Below, piece after piece: positions 55,903-64,000 of a stretch of 64,000 nucleotides of DNA. The first letter of the stretch is position 1. Each line of letters starts with the position of its first letter. Below the pieces are notes generated by a model, which was not told where the DNA came from, made no database searches, and saw only the letters and a program-made list of their open reading frames with translations. A program made the translations under genes and the position numbers. This DNA is from Nitrobacter sp. Nb-311A (GTDB taxonomy: Bacteria > Pseudomonadota > Alphaproteobacteria > Rhizobiales > Xanthobacteraceae), in NCBI RefSeq assembly GCF_000152905.1, contig NZ_AAMY01000004.1, positions 161,184-225,183 on the forward strand. The letters run 5' to 3'.

Positions 55903-57807
55903 TTAACCGAACAGGAAGTCCGCACCGTTCACGCTCGTAATCCCCACATTCAATAGCGAGATTGTATCTCCGCCGAAGCTAACCATGGTCCCAGCACCCT
56001 GCGCTTTTATAGTGAGGTCGTCGAAGTTCAGGCCTCTGCCAGTGAGATCGATCTGGTCATGCCCAGAGGAGGCATCCGCAGCATCGAAGTCGGTGATCAC
56101 GTCATAGCCGTTCACGGCGTTGCGATAGTCGAAGATGTCAGCACCGCCGCCTCCGGTAAGGTGGTCATTGTACGACGCGCCAGTCAGACGATTGTCCTCG
56201 GATGTGCCGACCCCGGTGTGCGCCGTATGACCAACAAAAATCAAGTCTTCGACATGGGACCGCAGCTCGTATTGCGCCAAAAATGTCTGGATTTGATCGG
56301 TGCCCTCATTTGCAAATTCAACGATGGTATCGTCACGCGACTGCACAGCATAGATGTCGTTCCCGCGCCCGCCCTGCAACGTGTTGAGACCCTGACCGTC
56401 GATCAACACATCATTGCCGTCGCCGCCGACTAAATAGTCGTTGCCGGCTCCGCCGATAAGGCGATTGCTATGCGCAGTGCCGATGCCGGTGTGATCCGCG
56501 CTACCCACAAAGACCAGATTCTCTACATTTGCAGGTAGAGCATAGCGGCCTAGGAAGGTTTGGACCTCGTCGATGCCTTCGTCTGCGAATTCAAACACTG
56601 TGTCGGCGATCGACTGCACGGCATAGATGTCGTTACCGGTGCCGCCCTGCAGAGTATTTGTCCCTGCGCCGTCCAACAACACGTCGTTTCCCTCCTGGCC
56701 GATCAGATAGTCATTTCCGAGTCCCCCGTCGATACGATCGATACCGCTACCGCCGATCAGTATGTCGTCACCGCCACCCCCCTTCCAGATAGTCATTACC
56801 TTCCAATCCGTAGAGGCAATCATTGCCACCGGCACCGCGGAGTGAGTTCGCGGCCAGATTGCCCAGGATTTGATCGTTACCGGCGCCACCCACAGCGTTC
56901 TCGATCAGAGATCGAGGGTCTGCATCAAACAGCAATGCGTTGGCGATGTTACCAGTGGCAAGTTGCGACCCGTCGTAATGCAAGCGGGCGAGCTGTGCTG
57001 ATGAGGTCGTAGTCCAGCTCCCTGGCCGCAGATCGACGCTGAGATTTGTCGCGTAGTTGCTGAAATCGTAAGTGTCGCTACCCCCACCGTCCCAGATCGT
57101 GAGCAGAATTCTGTTGCCAGTTGGACGGCCCTGCGCCACACCGTTAACGAACATCTCGCCGGTCGCGCTCCAGGAGTAGACCGTCGCTCCGGAATTGGTG
57201 TTGAAGTTCGCGCCATAAAGGTGCTGAAGCGCCGCAATGTCAAACATCATTAGCGACTCGAGGTTGTCGACGCTCCAACGAAGGACCGGTAGCTCATTAC
57301 TGTGTATTCAATTGAATCCCGGCTGACTGGTACCGCAGGATCTTCATGAGCGTGATCGAGCCCGTGCGCGTGCCCAATCTCGTGGATGATTGTAAAGTGC
57401 GCGTAGTTGCCCCTGACCGGGGCACTATAATAGCCGCTGGAGTTGTTGAACCATGCGTCACCCCCCCCCCTCTGGAGCCGGATGTGGGAGGTATGCCCAG
57501 GCCGTGCTAGGTGCATCCGACAATGCAAAGCGGAGATCGGCATGTTGCACAGCCGTTTCTGTAAGCTCCAGGTAATTCAGGTTCGCCACGGAAGAGAACA
57601 TTCCCAACGCGATCCGAACAGCGTCCTGCTGTTGGTTGTTCAGAGTTTCGAAGTTGTCCGATGGCTCGCCAATGCCGTAGCCGGAACCGTAATAGGACGC
57701 ACTTGTAGGAAAGCTGTAGGTGAGATTGGCGGTCGCCCATTTCACATCGCTAAGAATCCCGTCGATGTAGGCGCTCCGGTTTTCATCGCGGTTGCAACGG
57801 CAGGCAT
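55903..57807 (-). pseudogene. Serralysin-like RTX metalloprotease gene, copy 2, frameshifted
   Basis: It has the same start region and protease motifs as copy 1 (zinc HEIGHAHGLDH, Met-turn TVMSYRSF) but a complete 3' end with RTX repeats (GGDGNDVLIDGQGLNTLQGG, GGGGADIFDYRN) and a terminal region TDFDAADASSGHDQIDLTGR. Intact, it would be a secreted protein of about 635 residues for type I export. The frame is broken at the same A4, TAATGATG and G6 sites as copy 1, and additionally at the poly-G tract (about 57461-57470), which has ten G against nine in copy 1. Both copies derive from an ancestor already broken. Confidence 0.82.
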
Positions 57808-58250
57808 CAAAGTTCCTCCGAGGTTGGGCGAGCGCACATGGTCGCTCAGGGTCCCTGAGCAGCTCCGATGGGCGACCGTTACTAAGCCAACTCGCCGGCG
57901 GCCTGTTCCGACTTTGTAGGAGCCAACAGAAATCCAGTAAATGAGCGGTGAATCATTTGCCGAAAACTGCGAGCACCAGCTATGCAACAATGATCGTTAC
58001 GTATGACGACAAAAAGCGACGGGTTGGCAACGACCACACGTTGTGCTCAAAGGCGGATCATTCCATAGGGGCAGGCCAGCTGCGCAAAGAAAAAGAAACG
58101 CCGCGGCCTAAGCGTCACGTCATGAGACGGTTGATAATGCTGCTCGTCGAATTGCGTCATCTGATTTTTGCAAGGCGCTGGACATGAAGTATCAGGTCGC
58201 GACACAGGATGACGCAAAAGGGATGGCTCTTAGCAAAGCTCGATTTGGAA
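57808..58250. other. Intergenic stretch without a supportable gene
   Basis: The first 21 bases belong to the RTX duplication, which ends at 57828. The rest shows only short GC-driven frames with no family pattern. Confidence 0.4.
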
Positions 58251-58817
58251 TTACGGATGTTCGCTCCACCATGCTGGCCATCGGACCTTGTGCGGGGTGC
58301 GGGTGGCCTTCACGATGACCTGCTGATCGGCGGGAGTGAGTGGCTGCGGGAGACGGGCGAGCGCGGCCTCGACGAGCCATGGTTCCAGGACGACCCGCGC
58401 GGTCGTGCGATAAGGATCGAGTGTCCTGGCCATTCGCAGCGGCTCCAATGCAGAGGTGACGCTTCCGGGAGCCACGCTTTTCCAGACGATGTGCAGGGGA
58501 CTGAGGGCAACTTGCCGGAGCCTGGCGTCTTCGATGAGGGAAAGCGATGCACGGGCTGCGGCTCCGTCGCCTTCGACCCCGCGCTTTGCGAGCTGGAGCA
58601 GAAACGCCTCGGCCGCCGTGACACGGCGCGTCCTCCCACCCTCCCGGATGGTCACCATTCGGCCTAGCACACTCTGATAGGGAGCTTCCCGGTGACGGCC
58701 GCGGGGACGGCCTGCCGGATTGCCACTCTTGCCTTTGGTAAAGCGCGTGGTCCGCGGCGGTCGGCGATACCCGACAAAATCCTCCTCCGTTTCATCCGAT
58801 GGACCGCCTGACGTCAT
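58251..58817 (-). CDS. DUF5681 domain protein (second of tandem pair)
   Basis: 188 residues. RRPPRTTRFTKGKSGNPAGR near residue 20 is the DUF5681 signature. EGGRTRRVTAAEAFLLQLAK and ARASLSLIEDARLRQ follow, then a helical C-terminal half. DUF5681 proteins lie near phage terminases and ParB-methyltransferase genes in alphaproteobacteria. Function is not established. Start overlaps the stop of the second DUF5681 gene (58814-59383) by four bases. Confidence 0.8.
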   Translation of the reverse strand: MTSGGPSDETEEDFVGYRRPPRTTRFTKGKSGNPAGRPRGRHREAPYQSVLGRMVTIREGGRTRRVTAAEAFLLQLAKRGVEGDGAAARASLSLIEDARLRQVALSPLHIVWKSVAPGSVTSALEPLRMARTLDPYRTTARVVLEPWLVEAALARLPQPLTPADQQVIVKATRTPHKVRWPAWWSEHP

Positions 58818-59383
58818 TCGCCGGTCCCCCGTGGCCAGCGCAGACTCTTTGGATCTCGCGTGCAGCGTCGGATCTCGTCACATTCCTTGTCGGTCAGGCG
58901 TTGGCCACCCCGCCTGCGGCGCAGCGCCGCCTGAACAGCCCATGGCTCGAGGAGAAGCTGTGCGCGATCCGCACCGATGTTCGCGCGCTCGGGGTTGTGC
59001 GCGGCGATTTCGAGAAGCAGCAGGGCGGCATCCGCATTGTCGGGATCGTGCGCAGTGTCACGCCAGATCACCTGCCGGGAAGGCATTGGGGCATTCTTTT
59101 CCAGCCAAGCCTCGCGCTTGATGATCCATTTCACGACCTCGCGCATGGCCATGCGTTTGCCTGCCAGAGCGTCCTGATAGGTCCGCTGCTGAAGTGCTTC
59201 CTCCACGGTGATCTCGCGGGTGCCCCCTTGGCCGTCTACTGTGAGGGTCTTCTCTACCAAGACCTCGAACGCCGAGGCCTTTGAACGAGAAGAGGTTGGG
59301 CGTCCTTTAAGATTGCCGCTGCGCCCCTTCGGAAACCAGCCGGGATTCCGAGCAGGTTTGCGGGAGGACGACTTCTTGTTCAT
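58814..59383 (-). CDS. DUF5681 domain protein (first of tandem pair)
   Basis: 189 residues. RNPGWFPKGRSGNLKGRPTS is the DUF5681 signature, then QGGTREITVEEALQQRTYQD and MREVVKWIIKREAWLEKNAP. It is paralogous to 58251-58817 and overlaps the ParB-methyltransferase by four bases. The three genes are one operon. Confidence 0.8.
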   Translation of the reverse strand: MNKKSSSRKPARNPGWFPKGRSGNLKGRPTSSRSKASAFEVLVEKTLTVDGQGGTREITVEEALQQRTYQDALAGKRMAMREVVKWIIKREAWLEKNAPMPSRQVIWRDTAHDPDNADAALLLLEIAAHNPERANIGADRAQLLLEPWAVQAALRRRRGGQRLTDKECDEIRRCTRDPKSLRWPRGTGE

Positions 59384-60735
59384 GTTACAGGCTTCTCAAG
59401 CCGCGGCGCGAGGCCCGTCCGCGCTGACCAGCGTTCGATCGCAACATCGACATAGGCCGGATCGATGTCGAGCCCACGAAAGCACCGCCCGGTCCGCTCG
59501 GCGGCGATGAGCGTCGTTCCGGAGCCCAGAAAAAGATCAAGCACGAGATCGCCATGGCGCGTGACATCCTTGAGGGCGTCGGCAACAAGCCCTGTCGGCT
59601 TGACCGTAGGATGGAGGGTCAGATCCTCCCGTCGGCTGCCCCGCATGGAGTTTACCGAGGCATAATCCCACACATTGGTGCGGTTGCGGCCGTACTTGCC
59701 GAGTTCGACCATATTGAGATGGGGGGCCATTCCCACGCGATAGACGAAAACCAATTCGTGCTTGGATCGGTAAAGCGATCCCATCCCGGCATTGGATTTG
59801 TTCCAGACGCAGAGGTTTAGACACGCGCCATAGACGGTGGCGCCGACCGCCGAGACGCTGTCCATGTGCCGCCAGTCCATGCAGACGAAGTGGACAGCAC
59901 CGTCGCGGGAGACAGACGCGGCGGCGCCAAGCGTATCAGCGAGGAAGGACCGGAACTCGGCTTCGTTCATCTCGCCGGAAGCCATCGCGAACTCGCGATG
60001 ACTCCCGGCGGACACCGCATGTCCCCCGATCCGCACATTGTAGGGAGGATCGAGGAAAGCCGCATCGACGCGCTTTCTGTCGCCGATGACCCGCTGCAAG
60101 AATTCGGCATCGCGGCTGTCGCCACATCCCACCCGATGCTCCCCGAGAATCCAGATATCGCCGAGCTTGGTTCTTGGCGTCGCCAAAACCGGAGGGATCA
60201 CTTCGTCATCGGGATCGGGAGCTGACGCGAGGATGACGTCGATCTCGCCGGTCGAGAAGCCGGTCAGTGTGGGATCAATATCGACATCGATCGAAGCGAG
60301 CTCGCCCAGTTCCTGCTGCAGGATTTCCAGATCCCAGCCAGCATTGAGGGCGATCTTGTTGTCGGCGATTCGTAGCGCGCGCTTCTGAGGCTCGGATAAG
60401 CCGGCGAGGGCGATCGTCGGGACCTCGGCAATCCCCATGGCGCGAGCTGCCTGAAGTCGGCCATGGCCCGCGATGATGTGGCCTTCGGGGTCAATCAGTA
60501 TCGGATTGGTGAAGCCGAATTCCTTGATGGATGCCCGAAGCTGGTCGATTTGGCGCTTCGGATGGGTGCGGGCATTGCGCGGATCGGGAGTGAGATCGTT
60601 CACTGGCCGGTAAACGACGGCCAGCCGCGACGAGGGTGCGACAGAGACTGGATCGTTCATGGCGAGGAGGACCCAGCACTGGACGTGATCAATGGGAGCA
60701 TGCTCGATTTTCCAAGGTTTGACCGCAACAGGCAT
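59380..60735 (-). CDS. ParB-domain N4/N6 DNA methyltransferase
   Basis: About 451 residues from the ATG at 60735. The ParB N-terminal domain includes NARTHPKRQIDQLRASIKEF and GFTNPILIDPEGHIIAGHGR. The methyltransferase domain has DAAFLDPPYNVRIGGHAVSA (DPPY) and GDLVLDLFLGSGTTLIAAER (FxGxGT, SAM site). DNA modification is likely; target recognition sequence unknown. The N-terminus up to about residue 26 (VAVKPWKIEHAPIDHVQ) looks like the start of one family member. From NDPVSVAPSSRLAVVYRP it looks like another, so the N-terminus may be chimeric. ATG 60660 is an alternative start. Confidence 0.82.
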   Translation of the reverse strand: MPVAVKPWKIEHAPIDHVQCWVLLAMNDPVSVAPSSRLAVVYRPVNDLTPDPRNARTHPKRQIDQLRASIKEFGFTNPILIDPEGHIIAGHGRLQAARAMGIAEVPTIALAGLSEPQKRALRIADNKIALNAGWDLEILQQELGELASIDVDIDPTLTGFSTGEIDVILASAPDPDDEVIPPVLATPRTKLGDIWILGEHRVGCGDSRDAEFLQRVIGDRKRVDAAFLDPPYNVRIGGHAVSAGSHREFAMASGEMNEAEFRSFLADTLGAAASVSRDGAVHFVCMDWRHMDSVSAVGATVYGACLNLCVWNKSNAGMGSLYRSKHELVFVYRVGMAPHLNMVELGKYGRNRTNVWDYASVNSMRGSRREDLTLHPTVKPTGLVADALKDVTRHGDLVLDLFLGSGTTLIAAERTGRCFRGLDIDPAYVDVAIERWSARTGLAPRLEKPVT

Positions 60736-61389
60736 GTCGCTGCTCAAGCTATGCGCGATTCCGCTCCGGACCGCTGCCTGTTCGGAGCTTTCAAATGCCT
60801 GATGCTGCTTTCAAATTGCCTGTTTGCCCGTAATTAGCGCCTGTTATGCAGAATAACAGGAAAGTGCTTGGACTACAGCGCATCAAGCGGAATTCACAGG
60901 ATAATTCCGATCGCTTCGTGATTATAAGCCGATCAGAAGCCTGTTTTGTCCCGCAATTTGTAAGAAATTCCCTGTTATGGGCTCTTGGAGACTCGTTCGC
61001 ATCCGACTGCTTCCGCCACCACCCAGTTCGCAGGAACCGAGCTCGGTGGCACATCCGTCGATTTGTCGCGCAAATTGCGGGGTTTTGGCGATCCGTTCAG
61101 TCTCAGCGCGCGTCTCTGGTCTCAAAAATCTTGCCAAAGTGCGCTTTGTCTCTGCATCGAAAATTCCCGTTCCTGGCCGAGCAGCAGAGACGGGTTCGCT
61201 GACTGGGTCAGTTCGGCCGCTGCAACCAATCGGTTCAAAGGGACATAGCCGGCATCATGCTACTTTTATTGCGGGTTTGAACCGCGACGGGTCTGCCCAT
61301 CTGTGCGAAAGCCTGCTTTCTCGGGGAGGCCGGAAGTGCTTCTTTCGCGACATCGAAATGGCGAAAAATCAAGAGCGCGGTGTCGCTGG
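60736..61389. other. Right junction region: inverted repeats, tRNA-like 3' end and second conserved segment
   Basis: It contains CTGTTAT/ATAACAG (60841-60859), a direct repeat TTCAAAT(T)GCCTG (60789 and 60809), and CCTGTTATGGG at about 60971. The bases up to 61021 end in TTCCGCCACCA, which resembles the 3' end of a tRNA, although the T arm does not pair well. From 61016 it is identical to the sequence after tRNA-Lys. No gene is supportable. Confidence 0.45.
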
Positions 61390-62969
61390 TCAGATCGGAT
61401 CGAGACCTAGCGCTTCGAACTGACGATCCCATTCAAGCGGGAGCTCGCGCAGCTGTTCGAGACCGATGCCACGAGGTAACCGACCTTCAACGGCAGCCTT
61501 GGTGAGTGCGGGAGAGAGGAAGGCCAACGACAGTGTCATGTTGACGTGTCGCAGGCTGCATCGCTCGCGCGTTGCGATTGCTTGGGCATCTGTCGCCGAA
61601 TCCGTAATGAGTTCATCAAGCCAGCGCCGGCCGCGGGCAATCGCTGCGACCAGCGTAGCGCGTTGCTCCAGCTTCATCGGGCGGAGCGGAAGTTTTGCGG
61701 AGGTCGGGCGTAGGATGGACCGCGCTCGTTTGGAGGGTGGCTTGGTCCAGGGGATGACGATGGTGGAGTGGTCGTCTTCGGCGGGATTGTCCGGATCCTG
61801 CTTCAGCTGCACGACGAGACGATTTTGCTGAACCTCGATCCGTTCGATCAGCAAGGAGGCGTAGGTGTTGTCGATCGTGCCCGTGCTTTTGTTTCGCGGC
61901 TCCAGGACAACCTTGCGGACCTGGTCATCGATGTCAGGGGCTGGCACCCGAGAGACCGAACCAACTGGGGCGGTCGCTGCATTCCCGAACAGAAGCGGTC
62001 GCGAGACATAGTAGCTGTAGTGCCGGCCCTTCTTCTGGGCCTGGGTCGGCGCCATGCGATGGCCGGCGTCGTCAAACATCAGACCAGTCAGGAGATGGCT
62101 GAAGGAGGTCCGGGTTCTGGTCTGATGACTGCGCTGGTCCGAGAGCATGGTCTGGACACGATCGAACAGATCCCGATCCAGGATCGGGGGCTGCTCGCCC
62201 GGATAGATTTGCCCCTTGTAGTTGACCTCGCCAATGTAGAAGCGGTTGCGCAGCAGATGGAATAAGGCGCCACAGCCGAATGCAACTCCGCCCCGGGTTA
62301 CGCCGGTCTTGAGAACGCGCCGTCTGCTGACGACGTTGCGGTCCTTGAGGTCTCGCATCAAGGCACGGACACTGCCAAGCTCGAGATAGCGGGTGAAGAT
62401 GTGACGGACCCGTTCGGCTTCTTCGGGGACGACGGCCACCTTGCCATTTTCCATGGCGTAGCCGAGGGGGAGGGGACCTCCGACCCAGATGCCCTTCTTC
62501 TTGGAGGCTGCCACCTTGTCCCGGATGCGCTCCGAGGTGACCTCCCGTTCGAACTGGGCAAAGGACAGGAGAACGTTGAGGGTCAGGCGTCCCATGGACG
62601 TTGTGGTATTGAACTGCTGGGTCACCGAGACAAACGACACCCGATGGGCATCGAACAGCTCGACCAGTTTGGCGAAGTCGGCGAGCGAGCGGGTCAGACG
62701 ATCGACCTTGTAGACCACAATGACATCGATCTTGCGGGCCCGGATATCCTCCAGCAGGCTCTGCAGTGCCGGTCGGTCGGTTGATCCTCCGGAGAAACCG
62801 CCATCGTCATAACGGGTCTTGACCTGCACCCAACCGGCATGGGCCTGGCTTTTGATATAGGCACTGGAAGCCTCATACTGAGCATCCAGCGAGTTGAATT
62901 GTCGGTCGAGACCCGGGTATAGATCGCGCACCGGACGATCTCTCGGGCCACCGCTTTTCCCGCCCTCAC
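61390..62969 (-). pseudogene. Large serine recombinase, second copy, inactivated
   Basis: The N-terminal 24 codons (MRAGKAVAREIVRCAIYTRV STDN with the catalytic Ser) are followed by a 16-bp deletion of CTCCTGGTCGAGGCCA (plus strand) between 62898 and 62899. It shifts the frame. The rest, from QFNSLDAQYEASSAYIKSQA to the C-terminus, is intact but in another frame. That frame is open further upstream only through a non-coding read-through. Without a frameshift or alternative start the protein lacks its nucleophile, so it is predicted inactive. Confidence 0.88.
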
Positions 62970-63433
62970 GGCCCGTCCTCCTTACCGACCGTGTTATCCC
63001 GTAGGCCAAAGAAGCGGGGCCCGCTCCAGCGGGTACCGGTGATGGCGAAGGCGATGGCTGAGAGGCTGTCGTACAGTGTCCCCTCCCACAGGAAGCCATC
63101 CTCAACGACGATCGCCCGCTGGGTGATGCCGTTCCATTCGCGCGACAGGATGGTGCCGGCCTTCAACTCGACCTGTCCTCGGTCGAAGGCCACGAGCTTG
63201 GCCATGACGGAATCGGACGTCTCTTTCTCGCCGATCCGATCAAGGAACTGGCGAACCGTCGGATCAAGATCGTCCGACTGATCGACCTGTCGCCGATAGC
63301 TTACGATGGCTGTCTGCAGATGCTTCGGAAGATGCGCCAGCGCGGACCAGCTTGAGCGACGACCACGAGACTGCGGTCGCCGACCACCGAGATCGTGACA
63401 ACGCGCGAGCTCGTTCTTCGCGGCCTTAGCCAT
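62966..63433 (-). CDS. DUF2924 domain protein, second copy
   Basis: 155 residues, the same length as 22888-23355 with scattered substitutions (for example DQSDDLDPTVRQF against DQSGDLDPAIRQF). The frame is intact although the downstream recombinase is broken. This suggests that the module decayed recently or that DUF2924 retains a role of its own. Confidence 0.85.
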   Translation of the reverse strand: MAKAAKNELARCHDLGGRRPQSRGRRSSWSALAHLPKHLQTAIVSYRRQVDQSDDLDPTVRQFLDRIGEKETSDSVMAKLVAFDRGQVELKAGTILSREWNGITQRAIVVEDGFLWEGTLYDSLSAIAFAITGTRWSGPRFFGLRDNTVGKEDGP

Positions 63434-63435
63434 CG

Positions 63436-63834
63436 TCAGGCCTGCTTCGCTGCAACGATGCGGTAGATGCGCTGATCTGCTTCAACGATTGAGACCAACT
63501 CGAGCCCGAGCTTCTTGCGGACAACGCCGGCCAAAAATCCTCGCACGGAATGCTGCTGCCAACCGGAGGCGTTTGAGAGCGCGGCAATGGTCGCACCAGC
63601 CGGGCGCCTCAAAAGATCAAGCAGTTTTGTTTGCTTGTTCGGCCGTTTGTTTGCTTCAGCACCTGCGCTGAATACACTGCCCCCTACAGCCGGACTTGAA
63701 GGAAGCGTTGGACGTCGTTTCGTCGGCTCTCTCACAGAACGAGGTGCTGTTTTTGCTGCCTTCGTTGTGGTGAGGGCCTTACCGCGTCCGCGGCGGTTCG
63801 ATGGTGGCTTACGTTTGCGGGATGACTTCTGCAT
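63436..63834 (-). CDS. DUF3489 domain protein, second copy
   Basis: 132 residues. The winged-helix-like C-terminal domain KLLDLLRRPAGATIAALSNA, then SGWQQHSVRGFLAGVVRKKL, is conserved against the first copy. The basic N-terminal tail differs by several substitutions and one extra residue (KRRPTLPSS). The start is the ATG at 63834. Confidence 0.83.
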   Translation of the reverse strand: MQKSSRKRKPPSNRRGRGKALTTTKAAKTAPRSVREPTKRRPTLPSSPAVGGSVFSAGAEANKRPNKQTKLLDLLRRPAGATIAALSNASGWQQHSVRGFLAGVVRKKLGLELVSIVEADQRIYRIVAAKQA

Positions 63835-64000
63835 GGGACCCTCCGAAATTGATGCGACATCAGCGTCGCACCATCCAAGGCCCCGTCAGCGATGTTGCGC
63901 TGCGGGGCCGATCCGAGGGGCCACCTCACGTCACAGCAATGCTCGCTTCGCCCAAGAATGCCAGTCCTTTCTGCACGAATATGGGCAGTACGAATGTCAA

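Larger units (their letters stand above)
61016..64000. repeat. Direct repeat, second copy of the recombinase module
   Basis: This copy has the same order and orientation as 20922-23900: conserved non-coding segment with palindrome ACCGAGCTCGGT, recombinase, DUF2924, DUF3489. It reaches the window end and probably continues. It carries a 16-bp deletion relative to the first copy after GAGTTGAA at 62898. Confidence 0.92.

Overview
The window looks like a chromosome segment of an alphaproteobacterium of the Bradyrhizobium/Rhodopseudomonas/Nitrobacter group (Nitrobacteraceae). The first 20.9 kb carries a housekeeping gene order typical of that family: RHH protein, DUF4169, fumC, sspB, thyA, folA, hflK-hflC-DUF2065-degP, serB/miaA, ilvB-ilvN, a methyltransferase, ilvC, a glycine-betaine-type ABC transporter and leuA. 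Protein features, short REP-like palindromes and GC-rich codon use all agree. Species cannot be fixed by eye.

Core, 1-20.9 kb. The branched-chain amino acid genes show classical regulation. ilvB is preceded by a sigma70-like promoter, a 22-codon leader peptide rich in Val, Ile and Leu, and a hairpin followed by six T. leuA is preceded by a 15-codon leader peptide with six Leu codons. The betaine/proline ABC permease-binding protein fusion carries a frameshift. The core ends at an intact tRNA-Lys(CTT).

Island, 20.9-61 kb and beyond. The 3' end of tRNA-Lys is immediately followed by a module of about 3 kb: a conserved non-coding segment, a large serine recombinase, a DUF2924 protein and a DUF3489 protein. 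The same module recurs in the same orientation 40,094 bp downstream, where it runs off the window. The enclosed 40 kb is accessory DNA. It holds phage-gene remnants, IS elements and IS fragments, small secreted proteins, two copies of a broken serralysin-like RTX protease gene, and near the right end a ParB-methyltransferase gene with two DUF5681 genes. The second recombinase is inactivated by a 16-bp deletion just after its catalytic serine motif; the first is intact. Tandem accretion of two related elements at tRNA-Lys is the simplest reading.

Cargo, 38.3-52.9 kb. The largest intact system is a nine-gene operon in the same order as Staphylococcus aureus sbnABCDEFGHI: diaminopropionate synthesis (SbnA, SbnB), three NIS siderophore synthetases (SbnC, SbnE, SbnF), an MFS exporter (SbnD), a dedicated citrate synthase (SbnG), a PLP decarboxylase (SbnH) and a short ParB/SbnI-like protein. 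It therefore predicts staphyloferrin B or a close analogue. Convergent to it lie a PepSY-type inner-membrane protein and a TonB-dependent siderophore receptor. Together they form a self-contained make-export-import-reduce cassette. No ABC importer is present, so iron release by reduction in the periplasm is inferred.
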